Assembly: GCF_963855985.1 (NCBI RefSeq)
Contig: NC_087107.1
Location: 5,580,001 to 5,644,000, forward strand
Source of the DNA: Ostrinia nubilalis
Lineage: Eukaryota > Arthropoda > Insecta > Lepidoptera > Crambidae
Direction of reading: 5' to 3'
DNA length: 64,000 nucleotides
This document shows positions 22,716 to 33,407 of the stretch, in pieces. Below the pieces are notes generated by a model, which worked only from the letters and a program-made list of their open reading frames with translations, had not been told where the DNA came from and did no database searches. The position numbers and the translations under genes are program-made. Numbering within the stretch: position 1 is the first letter of the stretch; each line of letters begins with the position of its first letter.

Positions 22716-24420
22716 TCATTCAAAATAACTACGAATAATTTGTCTCTATTATTAGACAGTTATTCGCTTCAGCTAAGTTTAAGCATAATGCCATTTAAAC
22801 CTCAATTTAACCAGAGAGCACAAAACTTATGTTTACATGCTAACAATATTTACAATATAAACAGCGAAGCGTTTTTGTTTAAATCGCCTATTTCAACAAC
22901 ATTAACGAGTCGCCTTATATGGGAAATAACTTCTTCAGAAGGGCACTTATCATCCGAGCGAAACTACAGCTCGCCTGATTAAAAACATTACTTAAGTACG
23001 GCTACGGGCAAAATCACTAACCAGATCATCTTTTATTTAAGGGCAATTTTGCAATTATTCCTCGTAATTACTTAATACATTTCGTCCACATCCCACTGCA
23101 TACAACTACGGTTAATTTTTAATAGATAAAACTAAGCATTACCACTTCTAGAGCCGTCTTTATGTCTGGGGATCAAGATTGGTAATTGCAAGCAACTATA
23201 GTCAGACCAGTAGTAATGTGCTAAGCATGGATATTAATATCTTAGCCAATGCTTAGGCTTTGAATTATTCATCTTAGCCTGGGAGGTCGGAGGCAGGGAA
23301 AATGGAAAGTCGAGGATGTAAAACAAACAGAAGGAACACGAGAAACGTTGGAGTTAAACGGTGCACGTAGATGGTTTAATGAGTGAAATGCTGCAAAGTT
23401 ATATTTACTACATTATTTGCTTTCAAGGAGTTATTTTGTTGCGTAAATATTAGCCCATTACCTTATTGAAATTTACTTTTATTTTAATGTCAAAGGCACT
23501 ACCCAGCAGCTGCCCATTTCGAAGGATATTTATTATTTATTATTTCCGGTCATGTCATCTCGTTCTATCACAACGAATCGCCATTTGATGAAAGCGAGAG
23601 AAAAAACGGAAATGGATAGCTAGAACTAAGGCCGATAGTACTTGTGTGGAAAGAGCTTTCTTAAAACTGAAATGCTTCCTAGATAGTTTTTAATATTTAA
23701 CCCAGTATTTAGCTTGTCAGCCGATGAGATAGGAAAACGGTGAGTTCCTTACAAAAATGTTCATCCCCTATTTCACCCTCTATAATGTTTCATTTTTGTG
23801 TCAAAAATTAGTTAAAAGTTTTCGTTCTTAAATTATGTAGAGACCACACTTTTATTTTCAAGGGTTACTAAAATGTTAGGAGTGTGCTTACCACAATATA
23901 CGTAGTTCAACGGTCGACGGGTATCGAGCTAGTATTCTTCAAATTATTGGTCTATTGTCATCTCATATTAATTAGCTAGTTTGATCTCGGCATACATCCA
24001 ATTACTCCATAATAATCTACAGCCAAAAGTCAGCTTGCTATGTGACCGATGTAACTCCACCTAGACGTTGACAGACATTACTTAAAACCTGTTTTTCTAG
24101 ATCTTATCTCCAACGATAGTTGCCTAAATAAAAATAAAATTTGCCATTTCCATTCCCTCGTTATCTATGATCAAATGGTAAGTATGTTGGTGATTAAGCT
24201 TTTTCATAATCTACATAGGTATTTACGAGCAAGCATTGCAGTATAATTGTTGTCTTGCCACTTTTTGCCATTTGTTAATGATACTTAACATTTTAAATAG
24301 TGTAAAGGAAGCATCTACGGAATGTATGTTGCAGCTAGTTCTTTGCTTGTTAAAATCTAATGTATTCAACTGCAAAAGCTGATGATTTTCTTAATATTCA
24401 TTAAGATTCTTTTCCTTGAT
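22716..24420. other. No firm feature
   Basis: An 89-codon open frame starts at 22713 but its composition is that of AT-rich intergenic DNA, and I do not support it as a gene. Nothing else recognised. Confidence 0.4.
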
Positions 24421-24425
24421 TTCAG

Positions 24426-24458
24426 ATATCGAGATGACGCCCTGTGCTGGTCTGACAG
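24426..24458 (+). CDS. Candidate 33-nt microexon
   Basis: A pyrimidine-rich tract and TTTCAG precede the segment, and CAG|GTAAAT follows it, giving a strong acceptor and donor 33 bases apart. Two frames are open: one reads YRDDALCWSD, the other IEMTPCAGLT with an internal ATG. The length is a multiple of three, as for neural or alternatively spliced microexons. No neighbouring exon can be tied to it from sequence alone. Function unknown. Confidence 0.3.
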
Positions 24459-24646
24459 GTAAATAAACTTAACTTACTTTTATTTATAAAATATTTTAAG
24501 GTAGCTTTTCCTGTTTACTTATGCAAGAAAAAGGTGACTGACATTTTCATAATACATATTTACAAAGTGACTGTTAAGCTGATTGAAATACATCCTCCAT
24601 ACCACTAAACTTGAAAAGTTACATTGTTGTAGTAGATAATATAATA

Positions 24647-25750
24647 CAGTGCGAGTCACGTTAAAGTGTACATATGAAAATAGATGAAACTAGACCTATT
24701 TTTATCGCCAAAAAAGAGGTCACAATTTTTTTTAGATTTTTTTAAAATTTTGTATAGAATTTTTTTCTTCCAATTACTTATTGTAAAGAAAACGTAATAA
24801 CTTTTAAACTAAGCTGTATATCCTGATAAAATAAAAACAGTAATAATGCTAAATAACAGGCGATACTAAAAAAATACATAAAATACACAAAAAAGGCCAA
24901 CAAATAATAAAAAATTATACTTTTTGAAAAAAATCTGCTTTTAAATTCGTGTTTTTTTGGTTATTTGATAATTTTCTCCAAAAAATGCCCCTATAACCAG
25001 TGGTTTTTATTACTTTGTATTATTCTCTATTGTATTACCTTCGTAAAACCAAAAATCGCATGTCTCCATCCCTATCACAACGTTTGCAATGATCGTTTGA
25101 ACTAAGCCTCTCCGGGCGCGCCATTCAACGCTTCGTTAACAACGAAACTGAAAATGGCTCTAGATTTGTAATTTTGATAAAGACAAGTTAGATTTCAAAT
25201 AAAAACAAAAGATTTTGAAGTAAAATAAGCATTTTAGTTCAAATTAAAATTGTCTCTACCTGTAGCGGAGAATAATGTTGTGGCAGGCCGTTGTTCAAAC
25301 GATCATAGCAAATGTTGTGATAGGGATAGAGACATGCGATTTTTGGTTTTACAAAAGTAATACAACAGAGAATAATAAAAAGTAATAATAACCACATGTT
25401 ATAGGGGCATTTTTTGGAGAAATTTATCAAATAATAAAAAAAACACGAATTTAAAAGCAGATTTTTTTCAAAAACTGTCATTTTTTATTATTTGTTGGCC
25501 TTTTTTGTGTATTTTATGTATTTTTTTAGTATCGCCTGTTATTTAGCATTATTACTGTTTTTATTTTATCAGGATATACCGCTTAGTTTAAAAGTTATTA
25601 CGTTTTCTTTACAATAAGTAATTGGAAGAAAAAAAATTCCATAAAAAATTAAAAAAAAAATCTCAAAAAAAAATTGACCTCTTTTTTGTCGATAAAAATA
25701 GGTCTAGTTTCATCTATTTTCATATGTACACTTTAACGTGACTCATACTG
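24647..25750. mobile_element. Palindromic element, copy 2, inverted relative to copy 1
   Basis: Ends CAGTGCGAGTCACG and CGTGACTCATACTG with TA at 24645-24646 and 25751-25752. Arms match those of the copy at 9980; the loop (about 25103-25292) is the same sequence reversed. The open frame at 25239-25481 on the minus strand is a by-product of loop and arm sequence, not a gene. Confidence 0.85.
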
Positions 25751-25752
25751 TA

Positions 25753-26624
25753 TAATAATATTATGTAACGTATGCTGAACTTAGTTTTTTTTTTCAAGGT
25801 TTATTAAGATGCCTTCCTAAGCCAAGGATTTACAGACTATTAGAGTAGGTAGAAATGCAAAAAGAGGGGCAGTTTAAAAATAAAGTAAAACCAACTTTTG
25901 CATATAAAGCGAGATTTTCAGCTTGTTCTTCTATTTAAAAATAGTTATACAAGTTTAAATTTACTATTTTATCCTGAAAACTTAAGCTAGCTACCGACTA
26001 ATGTCATCCAGCCGAACGGTCCGGCCGGGATTACAGGGGTCATCCCACAAATATTTGCGTTGAGATACCGCGATTAAAATATTACTGGACACTGTTTACA
26101 TTGCTGATGGTTTAGTTTACATTTAAATTTGAAACTAAAGCTGGCGATCAAAATATTACCATGACATGATTTTGGATTAGGTTATTGTTCGAAGATTCTT
26201 ATCTATTTATACTAATATTTTTGAAGCCTAACGGAATATAATAAATTACAATCAGAAAAAAAATTAATTGATAGTAAATTGTAGTAGAAAAAGAAAAAAA
26301 ACATTTAAATTATTAAAATGAAAATGTACTATAAACTGCCTTTTGCACACACAGGCTACAAGTTCTAAAAAAGCGTTGATTTAAAAAAATCTTGATCTAC
26401 CAAACACGAAACTTAAAGCACAAAAATAAGTACCAAAAAGTCATAATCATAAGTTACCTCGTCCCGGTCAACGGGATTCAATTGAGGAGCCCTTGCGGGT
26501 AGTCAGGGCTTATTTGTGGCTTAGATAACAATGGGTTAACTCAGGGCTGCCACGAAATGTGACTTAGTAGAATTTTAACATTTATTGAGCGTAAAACTAT
26601 TCAAGAAACTTTGGAAAAGGAGAA
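25753..26624. other. Unassigned sequence
   Basis: No gene. CGGTCCGGCCGGGATTACAG near 26020 resembles a CCGGGAT-rich block at 55860; this could be a shared worn repeat. Confidence 0.35.
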
Positions 26625-26627
26625 TTA

Positions 26628-26761
26628 GGTCCGGTTTCTGAATTGAGAAATTCTGCTTGAGTGTGTTAATCACTCAAGGATGAGTTTAATCTGAAAAGTT
26701 TATAACTTGATTAGAAGATGAGTTAAGCACACATTTCCATTCTCAATTCAGAAACCGGGTC
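26628..26761. mobile_element. MITE with CCGGTTTCTGAATTGAGAA ends
   Basis: An approximately 20-bp inverted pair (GGTCCGGTTTCTGAATTGAG on the left and its complement on the right) bounds a 134-bp segment whose interior is also partly palindromic. TTA precedes the left end only. Confidence 0.6.
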
Positions 26762-27328
26762 ATCCCTACTCGTAATAATAACATTAAGCGAATAAAACAA
26801 TGACTCTTTTTACTACTTAAAGATTAGATTAATCTATATCTAATGTAACTGTTCTATTATAATTGTTTAAAACTTACTAAATAATCTTTTTCGTGACAGT
26901 GACAGCCTTGAAAGCGGGTTGAAACGGTCACTCGGGTTAGGGCCGCGAATTTCGCCCGAGACCGCGTTTCCGACGCGCGCGGTGAGGTCTGATCGCACCT
27001 TAATTATTTTTATGGCTTCATATGTTTAGAGATTGCAAGGGGCGCGGGACAATTTTAAAGATTTAACATTGATACACAGTTTTAGGGATAAAAGGGGATA
27101 AAATTGTTTAAAAAATGAGTCTCGGAACGATTTTCCTATGTACCTATTATTTAATAAACATAACTAATAACTATTAGTACAAAAATGTGATTAACAAATG
27201 CGTTAACACTATTCAATACTTAGTAAAGGTTGATTACGAAATCTAATGAACTTTTCTATCAAATGTTAGAGTTTAAGCATTTTTATTTTAGTTATTTCTC
27301 TATTGCAAATGTGTTTACACACACTATT
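26762..27328. other. Unassigned, with a CpG-rich patch
   Basis: About 26910-27000 is unusually CpG-rich (GGGCCGCGAATTTCGCCCGA, CCGACGCGCGCGG). It has no ORF and could be a regulatory element or a worn repeat. Confidence 0.3.
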
Positions 27329-27599
27329 AAAATAAATAAATATCATTGGACATTTTACACTGCGCCTCTAGTCCCAAACTAAGCAAAGCTTGTACTATGG
27401 GTACTAGACAACGGAATAAACATTACTTAAATATTATTTTTTTTGTAAATACATACATATTATACATAGTAACACCTGGTAACACCCAGACCCGGCACAG
27501 AAATTAAAATTCATCATTTCAATTTCTGCCTGGCCGGGAATCGAACCCGGGACCTCTCGACATAGTAGTCCGTTCTGAACCACTACACCAAACGGCCTG
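27329..27599 (-). mobile_element. tRNA-derived SINE, nearly full length
   Basis: Read on the minus strand: GGTGTAGTGGTTCAGA (A box) near 27592, GGGTTCGATTCCCGGC (B box) near 27550, an unrelated body, then TTTGCTTAGTTTGGGACTAG and a TATTTATTTATT tail. This is the standard plan of a lepidopteran tRNA-derived SINE, about 270 bp. Intact A and B boxes suggest a relatively young copy. Confidence 0.8.
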
Positions 27600-27883
27600 T
27601 CAATTAAAACTCAACCTGTATTGTTGTGTTTGATTGATTCCTCTGGCTTCTTGAAATATGCAAACACTCCATCAATCACCAAAAACGCTGTTTCTATAAT
27701 CCCTTGTTTACTCTCAAACAAAGGAAGTGGTCCGATCTGCCATAGACAAATACCTATAGGAAACGGCCTCTAATGCACTCTGAGACAACGACTACCGTGA
27801 GAAAATAGTTTATGGTATGTGGATTATACATGGCGTATGAGATCTACCTATGCTAAGTAGAGTAGAGTAGTAAGAAGTACTTA

Positions 27884-28032
27884 GGCCCAAATCGACTAAA
27901 CTTTTATCCGAGAATAACTCCTGGTATAACTGGCACTTTGACAGTTTCAGTATGGGAAATATGTCAAAATGTCTGTATACCTGACGATTTATTCTGAGAT
28001 CAATATTTACTCTTGTTTGGTCGAATCCACCC
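27884..28032. mobile_element. Harbinger-like MITE, 149 bp
   Basis: TTA at 27881-27883 and 28033-28035 flank ends GGCCCAAATCGACTAAAC and GTTTGGTCGAATCCACCC, imperfect inverted partners. Central TGGCACTTTGACAGTTTCAG. Non-coding. Confidence 0.65.
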
Positions 28033-28255
28033 TTAGTAATGTAACAATCACATTGTAATACCTCTAAATTAGCATGAATAAGTTATCAGTTCTTTATGTT
28101 TTTTGGGTGCTGTGGGTTATAACAAGTTATAAGTATAACAAGTTTTCTTGAATTGCAAGAAAATGCAATTGCACTGCTTAGGCATCTTAAAACTTAGAAG
28201 CGGTATCTACTTTGAAGATTACATTACTTAAGCTTACAGTATAAGTCAAAGAGCA

Positions 28256-28345
28256 CTAAGCACTGGCCCATTTATTGTCCCGAAGCAGTGGTAGGGTTAA
28301 TACTGGGATGTGTAAAATTGCTTTTTAAAAGCTTACTTCCAAAAA
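28256..28345 (+). mobile_element. LINE 3' end (CGAAGCAGTGG family)
   Basis: AGCACTGGCCCATTTATTGT, CCCGAAGCAGTGGTAGGGTT and TACTGGGATGTGTAAAA form a conserved 3' UTR block shared with 31684 and, more distantly, 45168. The family is a non-LTR retrotransposon; I cannot fix the clade. Confidence 0.65.
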
Positions 28346-29409
28346 TATATGAGTTTGAACTTTACAAATTAGAAAGTGTTCACATTTTACTGCGCAGCAA
28401 TACCAAGATGGTTTCAACAAAGTGCCTTTTTCGTGCAATTTATTTTTTAAGTATGAACATCATTATGATAATGTTGAAAGAATAGAAGCAAAACGTTCCC
28501 GATTAGCCCCTGGTGTAAGCAACAGCTGTAAAGGATTTTCGTCATGTTATTAATTCTAAAAGCCAAATTATACGGTTCACGCTGCTCTCTACTCTATTAT
28601 AATGCGTTTTACAAAACGCTTCGGGCATTAATAAAATTGACATTGACAGAATCTTGTATCCAGGCAAGAATTACCGCGTAATAATATATTACGGAGCTGC
28701 TAACAAATGACTAATTTAACAATTAAATGCGCGAACAGAGCGCCTATTTAAAATCAACTGCCCGTAATAACCGACCACCTAGGAGGAGCGGTGCCGCAGC
28801 TGTCATTTTGACGCAAACAAATGTCAAGCGTAACCACTCGAGTAATAACCGCACCGGAACAGATACCAGGTATCAGGCACCAATCAAATACCAGTTAATG
28901 TTACGTCGTAAAGTTTCCCGTACCTTATTTGCATTTATCAGCCCGTGTTTATAATGTATGGTAACCAAATTCGCGGTGCGATTTTAGTCGCGAATAATAA
29001 TTCGCGGTTGGTTTTTTCTTGTTTTTTGAATTAACGTCGGAGTTGCGCGTACGCAGGCCGTACTTAAGTTAAACGTCCCAAACTGTCGGCAATTTGCGGG
29101 GGCTTGAGTAAGCTATAAATCATGTTAAATTATTTTTTCATTATGCCTCGTTCGAGGTGCGCAGGGTTAATATTCTATTAGTGCTGACTTGTGTTCTGTT
29201 GCTGATGATTGATGGACTCCTGCAATGAATCCGCTTGCGTGCTCAATGGTCGCGCACTATGAATTTTAATTCAGTTTCTCTTGGCAGGCGGTAAATTTTT
29301 TGAAACTGGGCGGTTGAGTAAATAAACTGAATAATATGAATAAAACCATAATAAAAAAAGTAAAAACCTTATTCAATGTTTATTTATTATTTGATATTAT
29401 TGTCTTTCA
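28346..29409. other. Unassigned sequence
   Basis: Several CpG-containing patches (for example 28760-28870 and 28965-29100) without a convincing exon. Nothing recognised. Confidence 0.4.
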
Positions 29410-29480
29410 TACTAACTTTTGCCCGCGACTTCGCCCGCGTTAAACTTTGGAACCCCGTTTCATCCCCATAGATGAATTTC
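29410..29480 (-). mobile_element. Lep1-type Helitron 3' fragment
   Basis: ACTAACTTTTGCCCGCGACT, TCGCCCGCGTTAAA and AACCCCGTTTCATCCCC are the complement of the Lep1 3' end; the CTAG has decayed to CTAA. Confidence 0.6.
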
Positions 29481-29524
29481 GTAAATATTTTCTTAGCAAA
29501 TGCCCATATCATAGCTGCGTATCT

Positions 29525-29592
29525 TTTAGCGCAATTGGTTCAGTGGTTAGAGTTGTGTATTCATTGAAAGTCAGGCGGTAACCATTGCCTTT
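29525..29592 (+). mobile_element. tRNA-derived SINE 5' scrap
   Basis: GCGCAATTGGTTCAGTGGTT followed by AGAG closely resembles a tRNA 5' half with an A box. The expected B box is not recognisable. Confidence 0.35.
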
Positions 29593-29821
29593 TATACCTT
29601 ATTATGTGTAGGTAGGTACTGTGTACATATTGAAAAGGATATTAAAATAAAAAAAATATTCAGGCATTTCATGGGTTTCCAACGAGTTAACAAGAAAGGT
29701 TTGCTTAGTACAATAAATATAAGGAGAACTTAAAAATAAAATATTTTGACACTAAAAAAGCTTCAAGACTCACAATCGGTGTTCATATCTATCGCTTCCT
29801 AAGCCTGCTTGAGTTCTTATT

Positions 29822-30007
29822 ATGTCGAGATCTGGGCCGTTATCAGATGGCAAGAAATTAGCCGGCCGCCATTACGGCCGTATAGGCTGCGCGGGCGCAG
29901 TGTTTTGTCAAACTTCGCGATCGAACTCGGAGTTTATGCAACGATTGTACGAATTAGCAAGAAGGCAATTAGCGGCTTTAGAAAAGATAAGAGAGAATTA
30001 TTTGTAA
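29822..30007 (+). CDS. Small hypothetical protein, 61 codons
   Basis: An ATG-started frame closing at TAA, with a TGA three codons upstream of the ATG that supports this start, and AATAAA about 35 bases after the stop. Unlike the surrounding DNA, the frame is CpG-rich and codon usage looks selected. The product begins MSRSGPLSDGKKLAGRHYGR and ends in a predicted amphipathic helix, FMQRLYELARRQLAALEKIR, then ENYL. There is no signal peptide or membrane segment. It could be a single-exon micropeptide gene, a retroposed scrap, or a terminal exon. I do not recognise the family. A second overlapping frame from 29809 is a shadow. Confidence 0.4.
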   Translation: MSRSGPLSDGKKLAGRHYGRIGCAGAVFCQTSRSNSEFMQRLYELARRQLAALEKIRENYL

Positions 30008-30044
30008 CTTTTTACTTACTTAGATTGTATTTTTGACAAAAAAA

Positions 30045-30384
30045 TAAAAGTTCCTCATATAATGATAGTTTGATAAGAGAGAAAAGAAATGTGTTTTCAT
30101 CTTTTAGAAACAGATTAGTAAGTATAAATCTATGTTATTCTGAATTTCGCAAAATACAGAAGGCGTCCAAGCGACGAGAGAATGTTAGGTAAAGCTGTAA
30201 ATAATGCGATTTGAATTTTTTTGATCCAATATAAAAAAGTTGCTGTATTTGAATATCACAATCAAAGCAAAACAGATCGGTTCAAACATGGCTTTACTTT
30301 ACTGTATTTTCCCAGCTCTCATGAGGTTCTTAAGTTGACGTTGTAAGGTCATAATCGTTATTGTTTCATTAAAAAATCCTCATT
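30045..30384. other. No feature seen
   Basis: AT-rich sequence following the small ORF; no gene or repeat recognised. Confidence 0.4.
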
Positions 30385-30426
30385 GCAGCCCTTATCCAGC
30401 AATAGGACATAAATAGGCTGCTATTT
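30385..30426 (+). mobile_element. RTE-type LINE tail scrap
   Basis: GCAGCCCTTATCCAGCAATA then GGACATAAATAGGCTG matches the terminal block of the RTE subfamily seen at 9190. Confidence 0.5.
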
Positions 30427-30731
30427 TGCTAAAACGAGTGCTATTGAGCCATTTATCTCCCAGCGCCATCTGACTAGTAACAAAGTAGGCGCATTAGCAA
30501 TGTAAAACCCCGTCTGGGATGGACATAACGAGGTACTCATTAAGATATTCTGGAGCCAAGTGGCTAAGGAATCGATTGGTTATTGATTTTCTGTTTTTGG
30601 GTTAAGGAATAGGCAAGCTTTTTCTGCAGTAGGTAATAGACCCCACTGCCAATTGAGATTCTTTAAAGAGCTGTCAAAACCCGACTCGTCCATAGATTTT
30701 ATATGACAAGGGGAACCTAAGAGAAGACTTA

Positions 30732-30849
30732 GGCTGGATTGCACCATCTTACTTTGACTTTATCAAACGTCAAAAATCTGTCAAACTCCATACAAAATAC
30801 GCCGGTTATCATTATTGTCACGGTTAAAGTTAGGTGGTGCAACTCAGCC
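30732..30849. mobile_element. TTGCACCA MITE, 118 bp
   Basis: TTA flanks both ends (30729-30731 and 30850-30852). Ends are GGCTGGATTGCACCATCTTA and TAGGTGGTGCAACTCAGCC, with a central GTCAAACTCCATAC. Harbinger-like. Confidence 0.8.
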
Positions 30850-30852
30850 TTA

Positions 30853-31680
30853 AAAGTTTAGTAGAAGTCGTAGGATAACAGATTCACGGCGCAACGTCTT
30901 TTTACGTATTTGTTTAAGCTTGAATCTTCTCAACTTGATTGGAGAGAGAGAGAGGTCATTAGTTATTTAGCAGGGTAACTCTATGACAAAATTTTCCAAT
31001 ATGTATCATAAAATTCTGCAAGTTAATGAATTCTCTGTAAGAGTAAGCTTTTCTGCGCTAGCCTTACTTGTTTTGGAATTATATTAGGTTAGGACACCTA
31101 AGTATACATAGACCTTATTTTAAGACATTTTGTAAGCCTAAAGACACATACAGTTAACACGCCCTTTGATCTTTGAAATTACATTGTGATCTATATTGCA
31201 ACCATCCCTCTTAATTATGATGGATGCATAATTCCGTAATTAATAACTGAAGGTGTTTTAACCATCTTCTGCGGTTAATCGATACTTCGATGGTTTTAAT
31301 AGCAACCGTAATGTGAGAACGCTTCATTTTATGGTGTTTATAAGGAAACCAGTTAGTTTAAACTACATTTTTATATTTTTATGATTAAATTCGCATATTA
31401 AAAATACTTTAAGGGCAAAATGTTATTATGAAAGGATGGTGATTATTGGATAGATAAATATGTCGATTTATTACTGCCTAGTTTGTTCCAGAAAAAAGAC
31501 GGTTAACAGTCAATTGACTGAGTGCTTGTAGAGACGGTTTTTTAATCTTTATTTTATATAGATTAATGAATTAATTCAACAAATTGTTTCAATTTTATCA
31601 CACCAATTAATTGACATTAAATTGAGTCTTTTAGTGTTGATAACGAAATAATAGTGACTGAATTTCTTGCGCTGCTTTTT
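30853..31680. other. No feature seen
   Basis: AT-rich, no gene or recognised repeat. Confidence 0.45.
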
Positions 31681-31683
31681 TTC

Positions 31684-31800
31684 AGCACTGGCCCATTTAT
31701 TGTTCCGAAGCAGTGGTAGGGTTAATACTGGGACGTAAAAGCCTATATTTTTTATTAAAAGCTTATTTGCAAAAATAAATAAGTTTTATGAGTTTTACTT
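31684..31800 (+). mobile_element. LINE 3' end (CGAAGCAGTGG family)
   Basis: Same block as 28256, extended through AAAGCTTATTTGCAAAAATA AATAAGTTT-type tail. 5' truncated. Confidence 0.7.
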
Positions 31801-32700
31801 ATGTGATACAATTTCGAGTTTAAACAACTGGACACACATGTCCTGTCTCTTGTGTCGAGTTGGTGAATAACTCCATCATCAAGTCATGAGAGGTTGGCAA
31901 CATCGGAGCTCGCTCTACCCCTGATCGTATCTGCTACCCTCGGGTGATTGTGATCAGGAGCAAGCAAATAACAGAAGCACATTAGTAGGTTTATTTATTT
32001 ATGAATATTTATTTATTTATTTAGCTATCCTAATTAAAAACGTATATTGCTAAAATAGGTACAATTTCAGATTAAACTGTAATGGAGTACTTGGGTACAC
32101 TCACGCACATATTTATTCGACTGCCCTAAATTCATTATAATTTCCACAGTCAAAAATTTTTATTTTCGAGTATATTTTTTTGGTATTTGTGTAAATACTT
32201 ATTTCAGGAAAGGAATCTTGGTAAAAAACCTAAATATCTCGTAGGTAGGTACTGATGGAGCGCCTGATACGTAACGGTACCCAACAAATTGATTTCCTTT
32301 TGGATACCGCGCTCAGTGCTAAACACACGGACTGGGAAACGAAATTGCGGTCTAAATTGCCGTCCATCTATAACTGAAACATAAATCAAAGCACATTAAT
32401 GCGGGTAGCACTCAATCTACTGCATCCGACGGCGGCAATCAAACGACAGAGTGAGATGCAAACACAAATATTTCAAATACCAAAAAGGGATAGAACACCC
32501 GCCATTTTGATTTACTGAATCGATCGTAAGGTGACGCCATCTGTCTTCTTACATCGGAAGTTTTTGACGCCATCCCGAGTCATGCTAATTTTTTGAGATA
32601 AACATCAAATTTACATGACACATAATAGGTACTTGTAAACCTTTTAGATTTATTTGCAGCCATCTTGGCTAATGTTCAGTCGACAGGATGAGCCCATTTG
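31801..32700. other. No firm feature
   Basis: Unique-looking sequence without a supported gene. (TTTA)n-like runs occur near 31987-32021. Confidence 0.4.
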
Positions 32701-32704
32701 TTGA

Positions 32705-33403
32705 TGTCACCGGAAAATAACAAGACTCGTAAGTTGATCAATTTTCTAGGAAGTTGATCAACTCTCGGAAAATAACAAACGGCAGTTGAAATGTACTATT
32801 TAACGCATCGAATTTTAGCTAATTGGTCAACTTACGGTACCTAGCCGTAATTTAATAATTAACTATATTGCTACAAGTAAAATCATCCACAAATGGGCCA
32901 ATCGTTGCCCAGAGTACTATTTGACGGTACACTATTATCCGTCACTTAATACGCTTTTCTCTGATTGGTTGACAGACACTTAGATTATGTTGTTTTAATA
33001 TTTACATTTTAGAGATAGGGATATTAAAGTTCGTCTATGCTATATAGTTAAATAAATGAAAAATGTTTAAAAAAATATATTGGAGCTCAAAGTTTTATTA
33101 TTGTAAGTTATATTGATAATAAGTAAGTTTGTTTATTTCTACCACTACAGACTCCATTTCACTCATCATAAATAAAATGACGCGTTATAATGAGAATTAT
33201 TACCACACAAAACAACAATTGCTAATTTTACTACTGTGAATATAAAGAAAATAGATAGATTTGTTTACGTTTAAACCGGTAATCAACTTACTAAAATACA
33301 TACGTTAAATAGTACATTTCAAATGCCGTTTATTATTTTCCGAGAGTTGATCAACTACCTAGAAAATTGATCAACTTACGAGTCTTGTTATTTTCCGGTG
33401 ACA
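32705..33403. mobile_element. 699-bp DNA transposon derivative with TTGA duplications
   Basis: TTGA at 32701-32704 and 33404-33407 flank inverted ends of about 100 bp beginning TGTCACCGGAAAATAACAAG. Within each end the palindromic AGTTGATCAACT or near variant occurs twice. No transposase is encoded. A four-base duplication limits the candidates to families such as Sola or CMC-type, but the ends match none I know. Confidence 0.75.
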
Positions 33404-33407
33404 TTGA

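Noticed and set aside
25239..25481. 80-codon minus frame with hydrophobic segments
   Set aside because: It lies across the loop and arm of a palindromic element whose other copy at 9980 does not keep a comparable protein; composition is AT-driven.
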